This document shows positions 1 through 11,988 of a DNA stretch of 64,000 bases, in pieces (positions within the stretch are counted from its first letter, which is position 1; each line of letters opens with the position of its first letter). Source of the stretch: Periplaneta americana (taxonomy: Eukaryota > Arthropoda > Insecta > Blattodea > Blattidae); the NCBI RefSeq assembly GCF_040183065.1, contig NC_091119.1, positions 187,674,043-187,738,042 of the forward strand, written 5' to 3'. Below the pieces are notes generated by a model. The model saw only the letters and a list, made by a program, of their open reading frames with translations, was not told where the DNA came from and made no database searches. The position numbers and the translations under genes were made by a program.

Positions 1-480
1 TGATTCATCTATTTTCTTCTTTCTTTATTTTCTTCTGTAATGTATTGGTCAAATAGATGTTTTTACTTGTCATTGTTCTTTATTGTCCTGTGTAATTTAA
101 TTTGATTCGTCGTTACTTCTACTTGTTCATTTAGTGTTATCTCTAATTTACTTGGTTCATTACTTTCACTTGTAATTTATTTTCATATTTTATTTACTTC
201 GATTCCTCAATTACTTCCATGTCATTTATTTCATCTGCAATTTAGGCCTACTTTGAGTCGTCAATTATTTTCATTTGTCATTGATTTTCACCTATAATTT
301 AGTATGACTCGTCAGTTATTTCATTTTCCATTTTTTTTTCAATTTATTTTCATTTGTAATCTTCACTTAGATTCCAGAACTATTTTCATTTTTGTTTATT
401 TTCATCTGTTATTTGATTATTTATCAGTTATTTTGATTTTGTCATTTATTTTTATTTATAATGAACTTGAGTTTTTTCAG
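1..480. repeat. Decayed minisatellite, ~50-65 bp unit
   Basis: T-rich stretch in which phrases like GATTCGTCAATTATTTTCA, CATTTGTCATT and TGTAATTTA recur every 50-65 bp with heavy divergence (clearest near 104, 199, 254, 305 and 370). It looks like an old tandem array cut by the window edge. The open reading frame across 304-528 is a by-product of low complexity. Confidence 0.55.
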
Positions 481-1279
481 TTACATTCATTTGCAGTAAA
501 TTACGCACGTAGTTTGCCCCACACTTAAGATCTGTTGAAGTACTTTTTTCTGGGGTAATGACAGAAGTGATGGCGATGATTGTAGAAATGGTAGCTGGGA
601 AAACAGAATATCATCGAGAAATTTTGTTCCGCTATATATTCTCTCTATCACAAATTCTACTAGAGCTCATCGGGGAAGTAAAATAGAAATAATTGTATTC
701 TATATTATTATGTTATGCGTCCATTATGAGATTCGTGCTACTGTACTCTAATTATAAACTAAACATTTTTCCTTAGAAGAAATTTAATAGTTAATTATCA
801 TTAGCACGAGCTCGTAAAATTATTTGTATTAAATTATGTATGCAAGGTTGCAAACAAACCCTACAGCTGGATTTCTGTCATGCCCTTGCTCTATGTGGCA
901 AAAAAGAAAATATTCTACACGGCGTATATGATGTAGCTAGATAATAACAACACTTTAGGATTTTATCCGACTAGTAATTGAGTTTCTCATTAAGCTGCGC
1001 GGGCTGTTAGAAACTTTTATTCTATTTTTTAAACATTGTTTTAACTTTTAAGAAAAAATCCATTAACATCGTCATAATTCTTTGCAGATCACGGACAATT
1101 TTAAAATAATTATTTTTTCTCTAAGCCCGGAATAATTCTATTGGATATGACTGGGAAGTGAATATTTATATACAGTATATTTGAAGTTGATATCATTTGC
1201 AATTTTATTTAAGAAGCCTTATTTTTCATTATGTAAATCTTATTTTTAACACTTTTAGTTAATCTGAAATGCACCGATT
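481..1279. other. No feature recognised
   Basis: AT-rich sequence. I see no coding similarity, tandem repeat or transposon end that I can support. Confidence 0.5.
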
Positions 1280-1288
1280 TTTAACAAC

Positions 1289-2324
1289 ACTTACTTAATT
1301 ACTTACTTACTTACTTACTTACTTACTCACTTACTTACTTACTTACTTACTGGCTTTTAAGGAACCCGGAGGTTCATTGCCGCCCTCACATAAGCCCGCC
1401 ATTGGTCCCTATCCTGAGCAAGATTAATCCAGTCTCTATCATCATATCCCACCTCCCTCAAATCCATTTCAATATTATCTTCCCATCTACGTCTCGGCCT
1501 CCCCAAAGCTCTTTTTCCCTCCGGCCTTCCAACTAACACTCTATGTGCATTTCTGGATTCGCCCATACGTGCTACATGCCCTCCCCATCTCAAACGTCTG
1601 GATTTAATGTTCCTAATTATGTCAGGTGAAGAATACAATGCGTGCAGTTCTGTGTTGTGTAACTTTCTCCATTCTCCTGTAACTTCATCCCTCTTAGACC
1701 CAAATATTTTCCTTATTCTCAAACACCCTTAACCTATGTTCCTCTCTCAAAGTGAGAGTCCAAGTTTCACAACCATAAAGAACAGCCGGTAATGTAACTG
1801 TTTTATAAATTCTAACTTTCAGATTTTTTGACAACAGACTGGATGATAAAAGCTTCTCAACCGAATAATAACAGGCATTTCCCATATTTATTCTGTGTTT
1901 AATTTCCTCCCGAGTATCATTTATATTTGTTACTGTTGCTCCTAGGTAGCCAATTTGAATTTTTCCACCTCTTCAAAAGATAAATTTCCAATTTTTATAT
2001 TTCCATTTCGTACAATATTCTGGTCACGAGACATAATCATATACTTTGTCTTTTCGGGATTTACTTCCAAACTTATTTCTTTACTTGCTTCAATTAAAAT
2101 TCCCGTATTTTCCCTAGTCGTTTGTGGATTTTCCCCTATCATATTCACGTCATCCGCATAGATAAGCAGCTGATGTAACCCGTTCAATTCCAAACCTATT
2201 AACCTATGTTCCTCTCTCAAAGTGAGAGTCCAAGTTTCACACCAAAAAGAATAACCGGTAATGTAACTATTTTATAAATTCTAACTTTCAGATTTTTTGA
2301 CAACATACTGGATGATAAAAGCTC
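1289..2324 (-). mobile_element. LINE-P copy 1, 5'-truncated, internally rearranged
   Basis: Non-LTR retrotransposon remnant read on the minus strand. Its 3' end is the tetranucleotide tail near 1290-1350 (sense GTAA/AAGT repeats), preceded by the family C-terminus (GHVARMGES..., [16 protein letters not shown]) at 1357-1722. Further 5' are the [11 protein letters not shown] block (1694-1885) and the RT catalytic block with IYADDVNM and [10 protein letters not shown] (1942-2200). The segment 2200-2324 repeats the 1733-1857 segment in the same orientation, so the order is scrambled. The whole is flanked by the 9-bp duplication TTTAACAAC (1280-1288 and 2325-2333), so it inserted in this form. A frameshift near 1720 and another near 1950 break the frame. 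Clade not assigned. Confidence 0.85.
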
Positions 2325-2333
2325 TTTAACAAC

Positions 2334-3115
2334 CCTGTGTACTTATATTAAGTAGGCCTACTAATTTTTCAGTTTCACTTTTCTTTTTTTTTTTTCGTAC
2401 ACAATGAATCGAATGTCTTTCGCCAGGTTTTAAGAAGGTTTCTAAAAATCTGCCGCCTGTATGAGAGTTTAAAATGGAAATTCTCCCCAGAATCTCGAGC
2501 TGTAAACTGAACCCTGATGTTTAACCACCCCTGCTGATGATGTCAGCGTGTACAGGTGACTTCATTTGTCTCGTGTGTTCCTGCATTTGTCATCTCACGC
2601 TCGAAATGGGAACTCGATCAGGACTCGCACGTTCGGCCTCCAGGGGGCTTCGTGCTCTCTTGGAAACAGAGATTCTAGGTGGATCCGATTAAAAAAAATG
2701 GGAGAGTGGATGGTCCGGATATGTTAACATGCGATCGGCTAAGCGTAAAGAAAAGCCCCTGGGCTGGGAAATTCCATACCGACTCTAACTATCTTATATC
2801 TATAATGAAGTGCCGGAAGGGAGAGGGGATCTGAATCTGATGCGACGCTGCCCCCCCCCCCCGCTACTAGTCCCACAGGGATAGTCGGTGGAAACTAATG
2901 CGTTGATCGCCCCACTTTCTTAACGCACCGGACCTGCGAATATATACGATCTTGGCGCTCTTATTTCATCATCTCTTCCAGCGAATCTTTCCTTGATACA
3001 GCGGAACAGTGCTGAATTTGTCGCTATTAGCTCGAAAGCTCGACGGGGCTTTTATAAAGCTATATCACTCCCAGTTCAACTCACGATTCTGAGGTTTATC
3101 CTTTTCCATTCTGAT
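2334..3115. other. No gene recognised; C homopolymer
   Basis: Moderately GC-rich unassigned sequence. It includes a run of about twelve C near 2851-2862. No transposon end or coding similarity was found. Confidence 0.45.
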
Positions 3116-3175
<60 letters not shown>

Positions 3176-3560
3176 TTCGTTTGTTCGTTCATTTAATTAT
3201 TCGTTCGTTCGTTTATTTATTTATTCGTTGGTTTATTTATTCGTTCCTTTATTCATTTATTTATTTAGTTGTTCGTTTGTCCGTTTATTTATATATTCGT
3301 TGGTTTATTTATTCGTTTCTTTATTCATTTATGTATTTATTTGTTTATTCGTTCATTTATTTATTCGTGCGTTCGTTCATTTATTTATTTAATCGTCCGT
3401 TTATTTATTTATTTGTTCGTTTATTTATTTAATTACTTATTCGTTCATTCGTTTATTTATTTATTCCTTTGTTTATTCGTTTATTTATTTATTCATTTGT
3501 TTATTCGTTTATTTATTTATTCGTGTGTTATTTATTCGTTCGTTTGTTCGATTATTTATT
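3116..3560. repeat. Degenerate TTTA/TTCG tetranucleotide array, part 1
   Basis: Opens with a nearly pure TTTA run (3116-3175), then becomes a mosaic of TTTA with TTCG, TTTG and TTCA variants. The long open frames here (Tyr-Leu-Phe-Ile repeats) are low-complexity artefacts. Confidence 0.9.
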
Positions 3561-3728
3561 GGGATATTTTACGACGCTGTATCAACATCTAGGTTATTTA
3601 GCGTCTGAATGAAATGAAGGTGATAATGCCGGTGAAATGAGTCCAGGGTCCAGCACCGAAAGTTACCCAGCATTTGCTAATATTGAGTTGAGGGAAAACC
3701 CCGGAAAAAACCTCAACCAGGTAACTTC
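3561..3728 (-). mobile_element. SINE-A copy, 5'-truncated, inside the array
   Basis: Matches the body and tail of the full SINE-A at 28036-28292: GACGCTGTATCAACATCTAG tail side, the GTCCAGGGTCCAGCACCGAA block and the CCCCGGAAAAA block. The tRNA-derived head is missing, so it is 5'-truncated at about 3728. Tetranucleotide array lies on both sides. Confidence 0.8.
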
Positions 3729-5204
3729 GTTTATTTATTTATTCGTTCCTTCGTTTATTTATTTGTTCCTTCGTTTATTTATTTAACTATTTATTCGTTC
3801 ATTCGTTTATTTATTTATTCCTTTGTTTATTCGTTTATTTATTCATTCATTTCTTTTTTTGTTTATTTATTTATTCGTTTTTTAATTCATTTCTTTCTTT
3901 ATTCGTGTGTTTATTTATTCTTTCCTTTGTTCATTTATTTATTTATTCCTCTGTTTATTCCTTTATTTATTTATTTATTTATTCATTCGTTTATTCATTT
4001 ACTCGTTTTTTATTTATTTATTTATTTATTTATTTGTGTGTTTATTTATTCGTTCGTTTGTTCGATTATTTATTAATTCCTTTGTTTATTCGTTTATTTA
4101 TTTATTCGGTCTTTCGTTTATTTATTTATTTGCTCGTTTACTTATTTATTTATTTGTTTGTTTATTTATTTATTTATTGGTTCATTCGTTTATTTATTTA
4201 CTCATTTGTTTATTCGTTTATTTATTTATTTGCTCGTTTATTTATTTATTTCTTTATTTGCTCGTTTATTTATTTGTTTGTTTATTTATTTATTTATTTA
4301 TTTATATATTAGTTCATTCGTTTATTTATTTACTCGTTTGTTTATTCGTTTATTTATTTGCTCGTTTATTTATTTATTTCTTTATTTGCTCGTTTATTTA
4401 TTTATTTATTTATTTGTTCTTTATTTACTTATTTATTAATTCATTCGTTTATTTATTTATTCGTTTGTTTATTCGTTTATTTATTTATTTGCTCGTTTAT
4501 TTATTTATTTGCTCGTTTATTTATTTATTTATTTCTTTATTTGCTCGTTTATTTATTTATTTATTTGTTTATTTATTTATTTACTAGTTCATTCGTTTAT
4601 TTATTACTCGTTTGTTTATTCGTTTATTTATTTACTCGTTTGTTTATTCGTTTATTTATTTATTTGCTCGTTTATTTATTATATTCCTTTATTTGCTCGT
4701 TTATTTATTATATTCCTTTATTTGCTCGTTTATTTATTTATTTATTTGTTTGTTTATTTATTTATTTATTAGTTCATTCGTTTATTTATTTACTCGTTTG
4801 CTTATTCGTTTATTTATTTATTCGTTTGTTTATTATTTTATTTATTTATTCGTTTGTTTGTTTATTTGATAATTTATTGGTTTATTTATTTGGTAATTTA
4901 TTCGTTCGTTTATTCGTTTATTTATTTATTCCTTTATTTTATCGTATATTTATTTATTCGTCCGTTCGTTCATTTATTTATTCGTTGGTTCATTTATTTA
5001 TTCAGTCGTTTATTTATTTATTCCTTTATTTTATCGTATATTTATTTATTCGTCCGTTCGTTCATTTATTTATTCGTTGGTTCATTTATTTATTTAGTCG
5101 TTTATTTATTTATTCGTTCAGTCGTTTATTTATTTGGTAACTTATTCGTTCATTTATTTCTATGTTTATTTATTCGTTCATTTATTTTTCTTCATTTATT
5201 TACC

Positions 5205-5235
<31 letters not shown>

Positions 5236-5262
5236 TTCATTCATCAGTGATTTAATGAATGT
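3729..5262. repeat. Degenerate TTTA/TTCG tetranucleotide array, part 2
   Basis: Continuation of the array beyond the SINE, about 1.5 kb. Blocks recur at larger scale: sets of TTTGCTCG between TTTA runs near 4120-4740, and an approximately 110-bp segment duplicated at 4920-5030 and 5030-5110. The overlapping frames of 60-260 residues are not genes. Confidence 0.88.
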
Positions 5263-5278
5263 ATTAGTTACTTTTTAC

Positions 5279-5523
5279 TTGGTCATTTAACGACGCTGTA
5301 TCAACTACTAGGTTAATTACCGTCGATGGGATTCCTGAGATGGTATTTGGCGAGACGAGGCCGAGGATTCCCCATATATTACCTGACTTTCGCCTTACGA
5401 TTCGGGAAAATCTCTGAAAAAAACCCAACCAGATAATCAGCCCGAGCAGGAAACGAACCCACATCCGAGCGCAACTCTGGATCGGCAGGCAAGCGCCTCA
5501 GCCGACTGAGCTACGCCGGTGGC
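5279..5523 (-). mobile_element. SINE-B, tRNA-derived, full length
   Basis: On the minus strand it starts with a tRNA-like head: box A TAGCTCAGTCGG followed by GGCGCTTGCCTG, and box B GGGTTCGTTTCC. A body follows, then the 3' end GTTGATACAGCGTCGTTAAA. The head would carry the internal RNA polymerase III promoter. The 3' end is shared with SINE-A although heads and bodies differ. Not a functional tRNA, because the acceptor stem does not close. Confidence 0.85.
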
Positions 5524-6509
5524 TATTATTAATTCAATTAATTAATTATGCTGGGTTTGCAGTGAATGACCTGTCTTTGGGCAAAAGAAACTGCGAATAA
5601 ATTATTCCATCTCTTTCTTGGTCACTCTGTACCCCTTTTTTTCTGTTTGTTCTTGGTAATCTTTCTGAATTTATTTCTGAAAAATTGTTATTCCAGTGTA
5701 TTCTTCTTCAACATTCAATATTCTGTATCTCACATTGTAGAAGAAAAAATATTTATGCCATTTATGTTTTTCCTTTGTTATTTGTCTGGTCCCTACAGGT
5801 AGCTTCTATAATAATTGTAGGTGTCTTCCCTCAATTTTTTTTTTTATTCCCGAGAGTAAAGTCAATTAAAATGTTGATACTGTAATATTAAGTTTTTTAA
5901 TGCATGGAAGAGGAAGTATGTAACTAGGGCTTCCCTATTTCCGGAGTTTTTTTTAAACCAATGTGTCAGATCCTCTGAATCTCCTCCTTGTTATATACCT
6001 ACTCACCCACTGACCTTCATCTATTAATTATGTCATTAGTTATGTGACTAACATTTAAAAAAAATAAATTCTAAACATCCTGCCAGAAGAAGAGAGAGAC
6101 TGCTGGAAGGCATAGAATTTCCGCCGTACTAATGAAAGATTTTGTTCAGCGACGCTGTGCCGAGAATAACACAAAAACTCTTCCAAGCGCATATCGAACC
6201 TGAAAACAGTTAAAAAAAACATTTATATGTAAAGTTAAAATATAGGCTATATCTAAAGAGTCACAAGAATGGAGCCTAAGAATACAGTACTTTACAACCA
6301 TGTAGGCCTACATAACAGAGAAGAAGAATAATAGTTAGTAATTATCAGCATTAACTTCACTGTTAACAAAAGGCTGCTCCCCTTGAAGTAGATCATCTTC
6401 AGTTTGTCTTTAGTTTTAGTTTTAACGCAAGACATCTTTATATTCTTCATTTTATACACTTTCAGTTGCTAGAAATTGGAACTCGCTACCGTGTGATGTA
6501 AGGGGTTGT
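5524..6509. other. No feature recognised
   Basis: AT-rich sequence with small spurious frames. No repeat family, tRNA or coding similarity supported. Confidence 0.45.
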
Positions 6510-7051
6510 TGGACAATAACTTCATTCAGTCAAAATTACATAAATTCTTACTTAACAAATTAATTTCTAATTAATATTTATTACATGTAATGAAACTAAC
6601 ATCTGTCCATTCTTATTATCATCATTAATTTCTCTAAATAGATTTACAAAATCTCTAATGGCAATTACATTAATATTCTCATTATAGAAATATATTTTAG
6701 ATTTATATATATATTTTTTTTTCCTCCCTGTAACATACTGTAGTTCTAGTAAGCTTATATTAAATTAATTTTCATCATTTTACTAGCTATCTTAAATCTC
6801 AAATTAATTATAATTGATTGAATTAAATTAGCTCCTAAATTAAGTTATTACTTTACCTTATAGGTTTATCTAACTTTAAAGAAATATGTAGTCTACTAAT
6901 CGTTAAAACTTAACGGAAGAATATTCCTGGAGAACCTTTTAAGTGTAGTGTAAATATTCGTAACTTAAATATATATTTTACTGATTAAGGCTGGTTGAGT
7001 GGAAGAGAAGGCCTTATGGCCTTAACTCTTCCTGCGAAAATAAAACATTAC

Positions 7052-7096
<45 letters not shown>
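6510..7096 (+). mobile_element. Repeat X copy 1 (retroelement 3' end) with ATT tail
   Basis: About 540 bp nearly identical to the two halves of a second copy at 24507-25725. It ends with GAGTGGAAGAGAAGGCCTTA, GGCCTTAACTCT and an (ATT)n tail at about 7051-7094. The A-rich end plus trinucleotide tail is what a LINE 3' UTR or SINE would leave. No coding sequence is left in it. It is uninterrupted where copy 2 carries a 0.7-kb insertion. Confidence 0.7.
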
Positions 7097-8082
7097 TAGC
7101 CGTACCCGTGCGTTCCATTGCACCCGTTACAAGTAAATATAAAGTAATTACATAATTAAAATAGGACATTTGATCCAGCGAACATTCGTGTTTGATAGAA
7201 GGATAAATCGTTTAATATGTTACTTAATTTAAATTGCATCCAAATAATTAAAATGCGATCATTTTGGTCCAGAGACCACTCATTTGGTGCAATGACAATT
7301 CCTTTAACATGTTTCTTATATTATATTATATTATATTATATTATATTATATTATATTATATTATATTATATTATATTATATTATATTATATTATATTATA
7401 TTATATCAGAAGTTACTGTAATAACATTGTCAATCTAGAGAAACTACACTTTCCAATGGTGAAATAATAATTAATTATACAAATCGGTTAATTTAGCTTT
7501 CGATATTACTTCATACAAACACAGAAACATTCTCTGTAGGCTATCTTTCATAGCTTTCGATTGTTGCTGTCCAAGGCCTCTTATAGACGAAGTCATTTGT
7601 TTTTTATTTCATTATACGGCCTTAGATGGCAGTTATTTTAATTTTAAAACTCGTATATCTCATTAAATATCAGTCCTATCAAAATTTTTCAAGGAATAAA
7701 ACTTACCGCCAATTTGTTTAAAGAAGCTTTTGTTATGTAACATTTTTCACAAAAATCAATAATAAGCGAGATATTTCGATTTATTTAATTCAGGCCCTCT
7801 TATAACCACCCTTTTAAATAATGTATTTTGAATCCCATATAGCCTAAAATCTAAGTTACAACGAACTTAATTTATATTCTAATTTTCATCGAAAGCCGTT
7901 CAGCCATTATCGCATGAAAAGGTAACAAACATACAGACAGACAGACAGACATACAAACAAAAATTTCAAAAAAGCGATTTTCGGTTTCAGGGCGGTTAAT
8001 TATTATATATGTTAGGACCAATTATTTTTGGAAAATCGAAAATTACCAGAAAATTTCGGCTACAGATTTATTATTAGTATAG

Positions 8083-8083
<1 letters not shown>
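7097..8083. repeat. Repeat Y copy 1
   Basis: About 1 kb shared almost base for base with 33708-35074. It begins AGCCGTACCCGTGCG and ends GGCTACAGATTTATTATTAG, with (ATT)n blocks at both sides. A CAGA tetranucleotide run lies near 7932-7952. No coding remnant or terminal inverted repeat. Superfamily unknown. Confidence 0.75.
7314..7407. repeat. (TTATA)n pentanucleotide microsatellite in repeat Y
   Basis: About 18 tandem TTATA units. The same position in the other Y copy holds a longer array of the same pentamer. Confidence 0.93.

Positions 8084-8139
<56 letters not shown>
8084..8139. repeat. (ATT)n microsatellite
   Basis: Near-perfect ATT run between repeat Y and SINE-C. Confidence 0.93.
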
Positions 8140-8441
8140 GGCGGCCGGGTAGCTCAGTTGGTAGATCAGCTGGCTACGGACTGGAAGGTCCGGGGTATTC
8201 GATCCCAGGTGGTGACAGGATTTTTTCTCGTTGCCAAACTTTCAGAACGGCCCCGAGGTTCACTCAGCATCCTATAAAATTGAGTACCGGGTCTTTCCCG
8301 GGGTAAAAGGCGGTCAGAGCGTGGTGCCGACCACACCACCTCATTCTAGTGCCGAGGTCATGGAAAGCATGGGGCTCTACCTCCATGCCCCCCAAGTGCC
8401 TTCATGGCATGTTACGGGGATACCTTTACCTTTACCTTTTA
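8140..8441 (+). mobile_element. SINE-C, tRNA-derived
   Basis: tRNA-like head with box A TAGCTCAGTTGGTAGA and box B GGTATTCGATCCC, then a ~220-bp body and a 3' tail of repeated ACCTTT (8423-8441), followed by another ATT run to about 8483. ATT runs lie on both sides, so it may have landed in a trinucleotide tract. Open frames across it are accidental. Confidence 0.85.
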
Positions 8442-8454
8442 TTTTTATTATTAA

Positions 8455-8484
<30 letters not shown>

Positions 8485-8485
<1 letters not shown>

Positions 8486-9355
8486 GCAATAGATCGTAAC
8501 AGGTCGCAGTGCTGAGCCACAGTGCCCCCTCCTGTAAATTTCATTCCATTCCAGTCAAAGAAGGTGGAGCAGTTGACGCAGTATATACCGAGAAACAGCC
8601 CTCTAGCCAAGTGAAGCAACCCACAATCCAAGAGGCTTGATGCGTAGAAATAAGAAGAGGATGAGAGCAAAAGAAGGAAGAAGTTTATCCTGTATACTTA
8701 CACCGAACTCTTTCAATTGTGTTTATTATTTTTTAAAGATGTAATGGGTTAAAAATTGTCGTGGAGCTCGTCGAGTGCTACACAATGGAGCAGAAATGCC
8801 GGGAGTGGCAGCATCAATGCAGATTACGGTGATAGATACATCCGTTCGGGAGACAAAAACTGGGGGTGCTCGTGGGGCGGGGTTGATTTGCATGGCCCGC
8901 GGTGCGATGGGAGATCCGGCTGGCGTCTAGTTCAAAACAATTGCCCCAGGCATTAATCACTTAAATAGTTTTCGTAGCGCCCAAACACAAATGTGACATT
9001 CCGCTCTTCCCAGGTCCGCGGGGCTAGCATCAGATAGTACACCGTATTTGTACGATTGTTTTTATCTTGCATCATTAGTGTTTGAGTTCGCAGATAAAAA
9101 AAAAAGCGAACATCGTTTTGTGCGCATTGTCATATCCAACCGACTAGCTTTGTATAAAAATGTACAATTTTTTACGAACCTAGTTTCATAACACTGGCGC
9201 GAAATTTCTAGGTTTTTGCACAGACGTAGAAACATCGCTAGTTATCTCCTTAGTTATAAAGAAATGACCAGAGCTAGGAAGTTGTGTGAGCTTGGACTAC
9301 ATCTCTACCGCATGAAAAATAATAGCGCAGCTCTCAATGTCAGTGAACCAGCAAA
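8485..9355. other. No gene recognised
   Basis: Unassigned sequence, moderately GC-rich near 8755-8960. No coding similarity recognised and no transposon termini seen. Confidence 0.45.
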
Positions 9356-11290
9356 GATTATTGTAATATCAATTTAAACATTTCATTCAGGGCAGTATCC
9401 GTGTTACAATTGTACCGATGTTTTAAGTTAAAATTTTATAACAAATATTGCATTAAGAACAGTACTTATGAAGCAGTAACATTTTCAGTTAAAATTTTAC
9501 ATCAAAGACTATTGTTGTATAGGCTTAGACATGTTCGGAGTGGTGCCTCTGATATAGTAATATTTTAGCTTTACAATTTTACATAAAAAATTTTGTAATA
9601 TAGGCTTAAATGTGTTAGGAGTAGTACCTCTGATACAGTAATATTTTAAGTTAAAATATTACATCAAAGATTATTATTGCATAGGCTTAAACGTGTTAGG
9701 AGTAGTGCCTCTGATACAGTAATATTTTAAGCTAAAATTGTACATCAAAGATTATTGTTGTATAGGCTTAAACGTGTTAGGAGTAGTGCCCCTGATACAG
9801 TAATATTTTAAGCTAAAATTTTACATCAAAGATTATTGTTGTATAGGCTTAAAAGTGTTAGGAGCAGTGCCTCTGATGCAGTAATATTTTAAGCTAAAAT
9901 TTTACATAAAAATTATTGTCGTATAGGCTTAAACGTGTTAGAAGTAGTGCCTCTGATACAGTAATATTTTAATATAAATTTTACATCAAAGATTATTGTT
10001 GTATAGGCTTAAACGTGTTAGGAGTAGTGCCTCTGATACAGTAATATTTTAAGCTAAAATTTTACATCAAAGATTATTGTTGTATCGGCTTAAAAGTGTT
10101 AGGAGCAGTGCCTCTGATGCAGTAATATTTTAAGCTAAAATTTTACATAAAAAATTATTGTCATATAGGCTTGAACGTGTTAGGAGTAGTGTCTCTGATA
10201 CAGTAATATTTTAAGCTAAAATTTTACATCAAAGATTATTGTTGTATAGGCTTAAACGTGTTAGGAGTAGTGCCTCTGATACAGTAATATTTTAAGCTAA
10301 AATTTTACATCAAAGATTATTGTTGTATCGGCTTAAAAGTGTTAGGAGCAGTGCCTCTGATGCAGTAATATTTTAAGCTAAAATTTTACATAAAAAATTA
10401 TTGTCATATAGGCTTGAACGTGTTAGGAGTAGTGTCTCTGATACAGTAATATTTTAAGCTAAAATTTTACATCAAAGATTATTGTTGTATAGGCTTAAAC
10501 GTGTTAGGAGTAGTGCCTCTGATACAGTAATATTTTAAGCTAAAATTTTACATCAAAGATTATTGTTGTATCGGCTTAAAAGTGTTAGGAGCAGTGCCTC
10601 TGATGCAGTAATATTTTAAGCTAAAATTTTACATAAAAAATTATTGTCATATAGGCTTGAACGTGTTAGGAGTAGTGTCTCTGATACAGTAATATTTTAA
10701 GCTAAAATTTTACATCAAAGATTATTGTTGTATAGGCTTAAACGTGTTAGGAGTAGTGCCTCTTATTCAGTAATATTTTAAGTTTAAATTTTACATCAAG
10801 GATTATTGTTGTATAGGCATAAACGTGTTAGGAGTGGTGCCTCTGATACAGTAATATTTTAAGTTTAAATTTTACATCAAAGATTATTGTTGTCTAGGCT
10901 TAAACGTGTTAAGAGTAGTGCCTCTGATATAGTAATATTTTAAGCTAAAATTTACATCGAAGATTATTGTTATATAGGCTTAAACGTGTTAGGAGTAGCG
11001 CCTCTGATACAGTAATATTTTAAGCTAAACTTTTACATCAAATATTATTGTTAGAGAGGCTTAAACTTGTTAGCAGTGGTGCCCCTGATACAGTAATATT
11101 TTAAATTAAAATTTTACATCAAAGATTACTGTATTACGGGCTTAAACATTGTGTTGAGAGCGGTACCTGTGAAGCAGTAATATTTTAAGTTATAAATTTA
11201 CATCAAAGATTATTGTAATATAGACTTAAACGTTTCACTAAGATTAGTGCCTGTGCGACAATAACATTTGAAGTTAGAAGTTTAGAGCAA
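9356..11290. repeat. 81-bp satellite array with 243-bp higher-order repeat
   Basis: About 23 tandem monomers of ~81 bp containing GGCTTAAACGTGTTAGGAG, CCTCTGATACAGTAATATTT and AAAATTTTACATCAAAG. Monomers at both edges (9356-9520 and 11100-11290) are diverged and central ones are nearly identical. In 10008-10740 three monomer types recur in fixed order three times. The marker TCGGCT occurs at 10085, 10328 and 10571, and TTGAACG at 10171, 10414 and 10657, each exactly 243 bp apart. Confidence 0.95.
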
Positions 11291-11986
11291 AAGTTAAGTT
11301 TATTTTTTGTAATACACAACACAGCACTATCCTTGATGCGGGAGTAGTCTGTTTTAATCGTACAGCACCACGCGCCACTACGCTTCGTCGAATCATTTGA
11401 CTCATTGCCCAAAATTCGTACTCACTTAACTTCATAGAGTAGTGCCTAAGATTCTGGTGTCTACTTATGAGACAAACTAATAGGTAGTTGACAGTCATGT
11501 AGTGAACACCCTATGTTAATTATGTGGATAGAGGAAGGTATATAGAACTACGAATCTCTAATTATGTAATAATATAGCGTGTATCTTTTAACCCTCTGGA
11601 TGGAAAATTGTCCTTGTTTGTTCATAACACATAAATTTTGTGTCTCGCTGTTGACGGCGGGATGCATTGAAAATTGCCGTAGGGTCGTTAGGTGATGTTA
11701 TTTTATAAAATAATATATTTATTTCAGGGAAAACTTTTATTCTTTTTCATATGATACAAAAACACGCTTGCCTCACAAAACAAAAGAATTCTGATAATAA
11801 TAAAATGACTTTAGATATACACGGTTTTCCCCCCACTCCAAGTTCAATTCATAGCAGACTCTCTCTCGTGTGTTTCGAAATCGAAAGTCTTTTGCCTTGA
11901 CGTTTTCTTTGAAAGTAAACTGAATACAATGCAACTCAAACTCACTCACTAGCATTTATTCAATTTACTTGTCCTCTTTCGTCTTA
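11291..11986. other. No feature recognised
   Basis: AT-rich stretch between the satellite and Mar-A. Nothing supportable seen. Confidence 0.45.
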
Positions 11987-11988
11987 TA

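Noticed and set aside
3116..5262. Many open frames of 60-260 residues made of Tyr, Leu, Phe, Ile and Val
   Set aside because: They arise because the TTTA/TTCG tetranucleotide array rarely contains stops in some phases. Several phases are open at once and no domain exists.
5279..5523. Candidate functional tRNA gene
   Set aside because: Boxes A and B are present, but acceptor and anticodon stems do not close, and the body and shared tail identify a SINE. The same holds for 8140, 28292 and 45357.
8028..8515. Frames of 92-94 residues over SINE-C
   Set aside because: They run through trinucleotide repeats and the tRNA-like head, in several phases, with no conserved domain.
9356..11290. CRISPR-like array
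   Set aside because: Regular 81-bp repeats, but there are no unique spacers; adjacent units are whole-length copies. The genome is eukaryotic.
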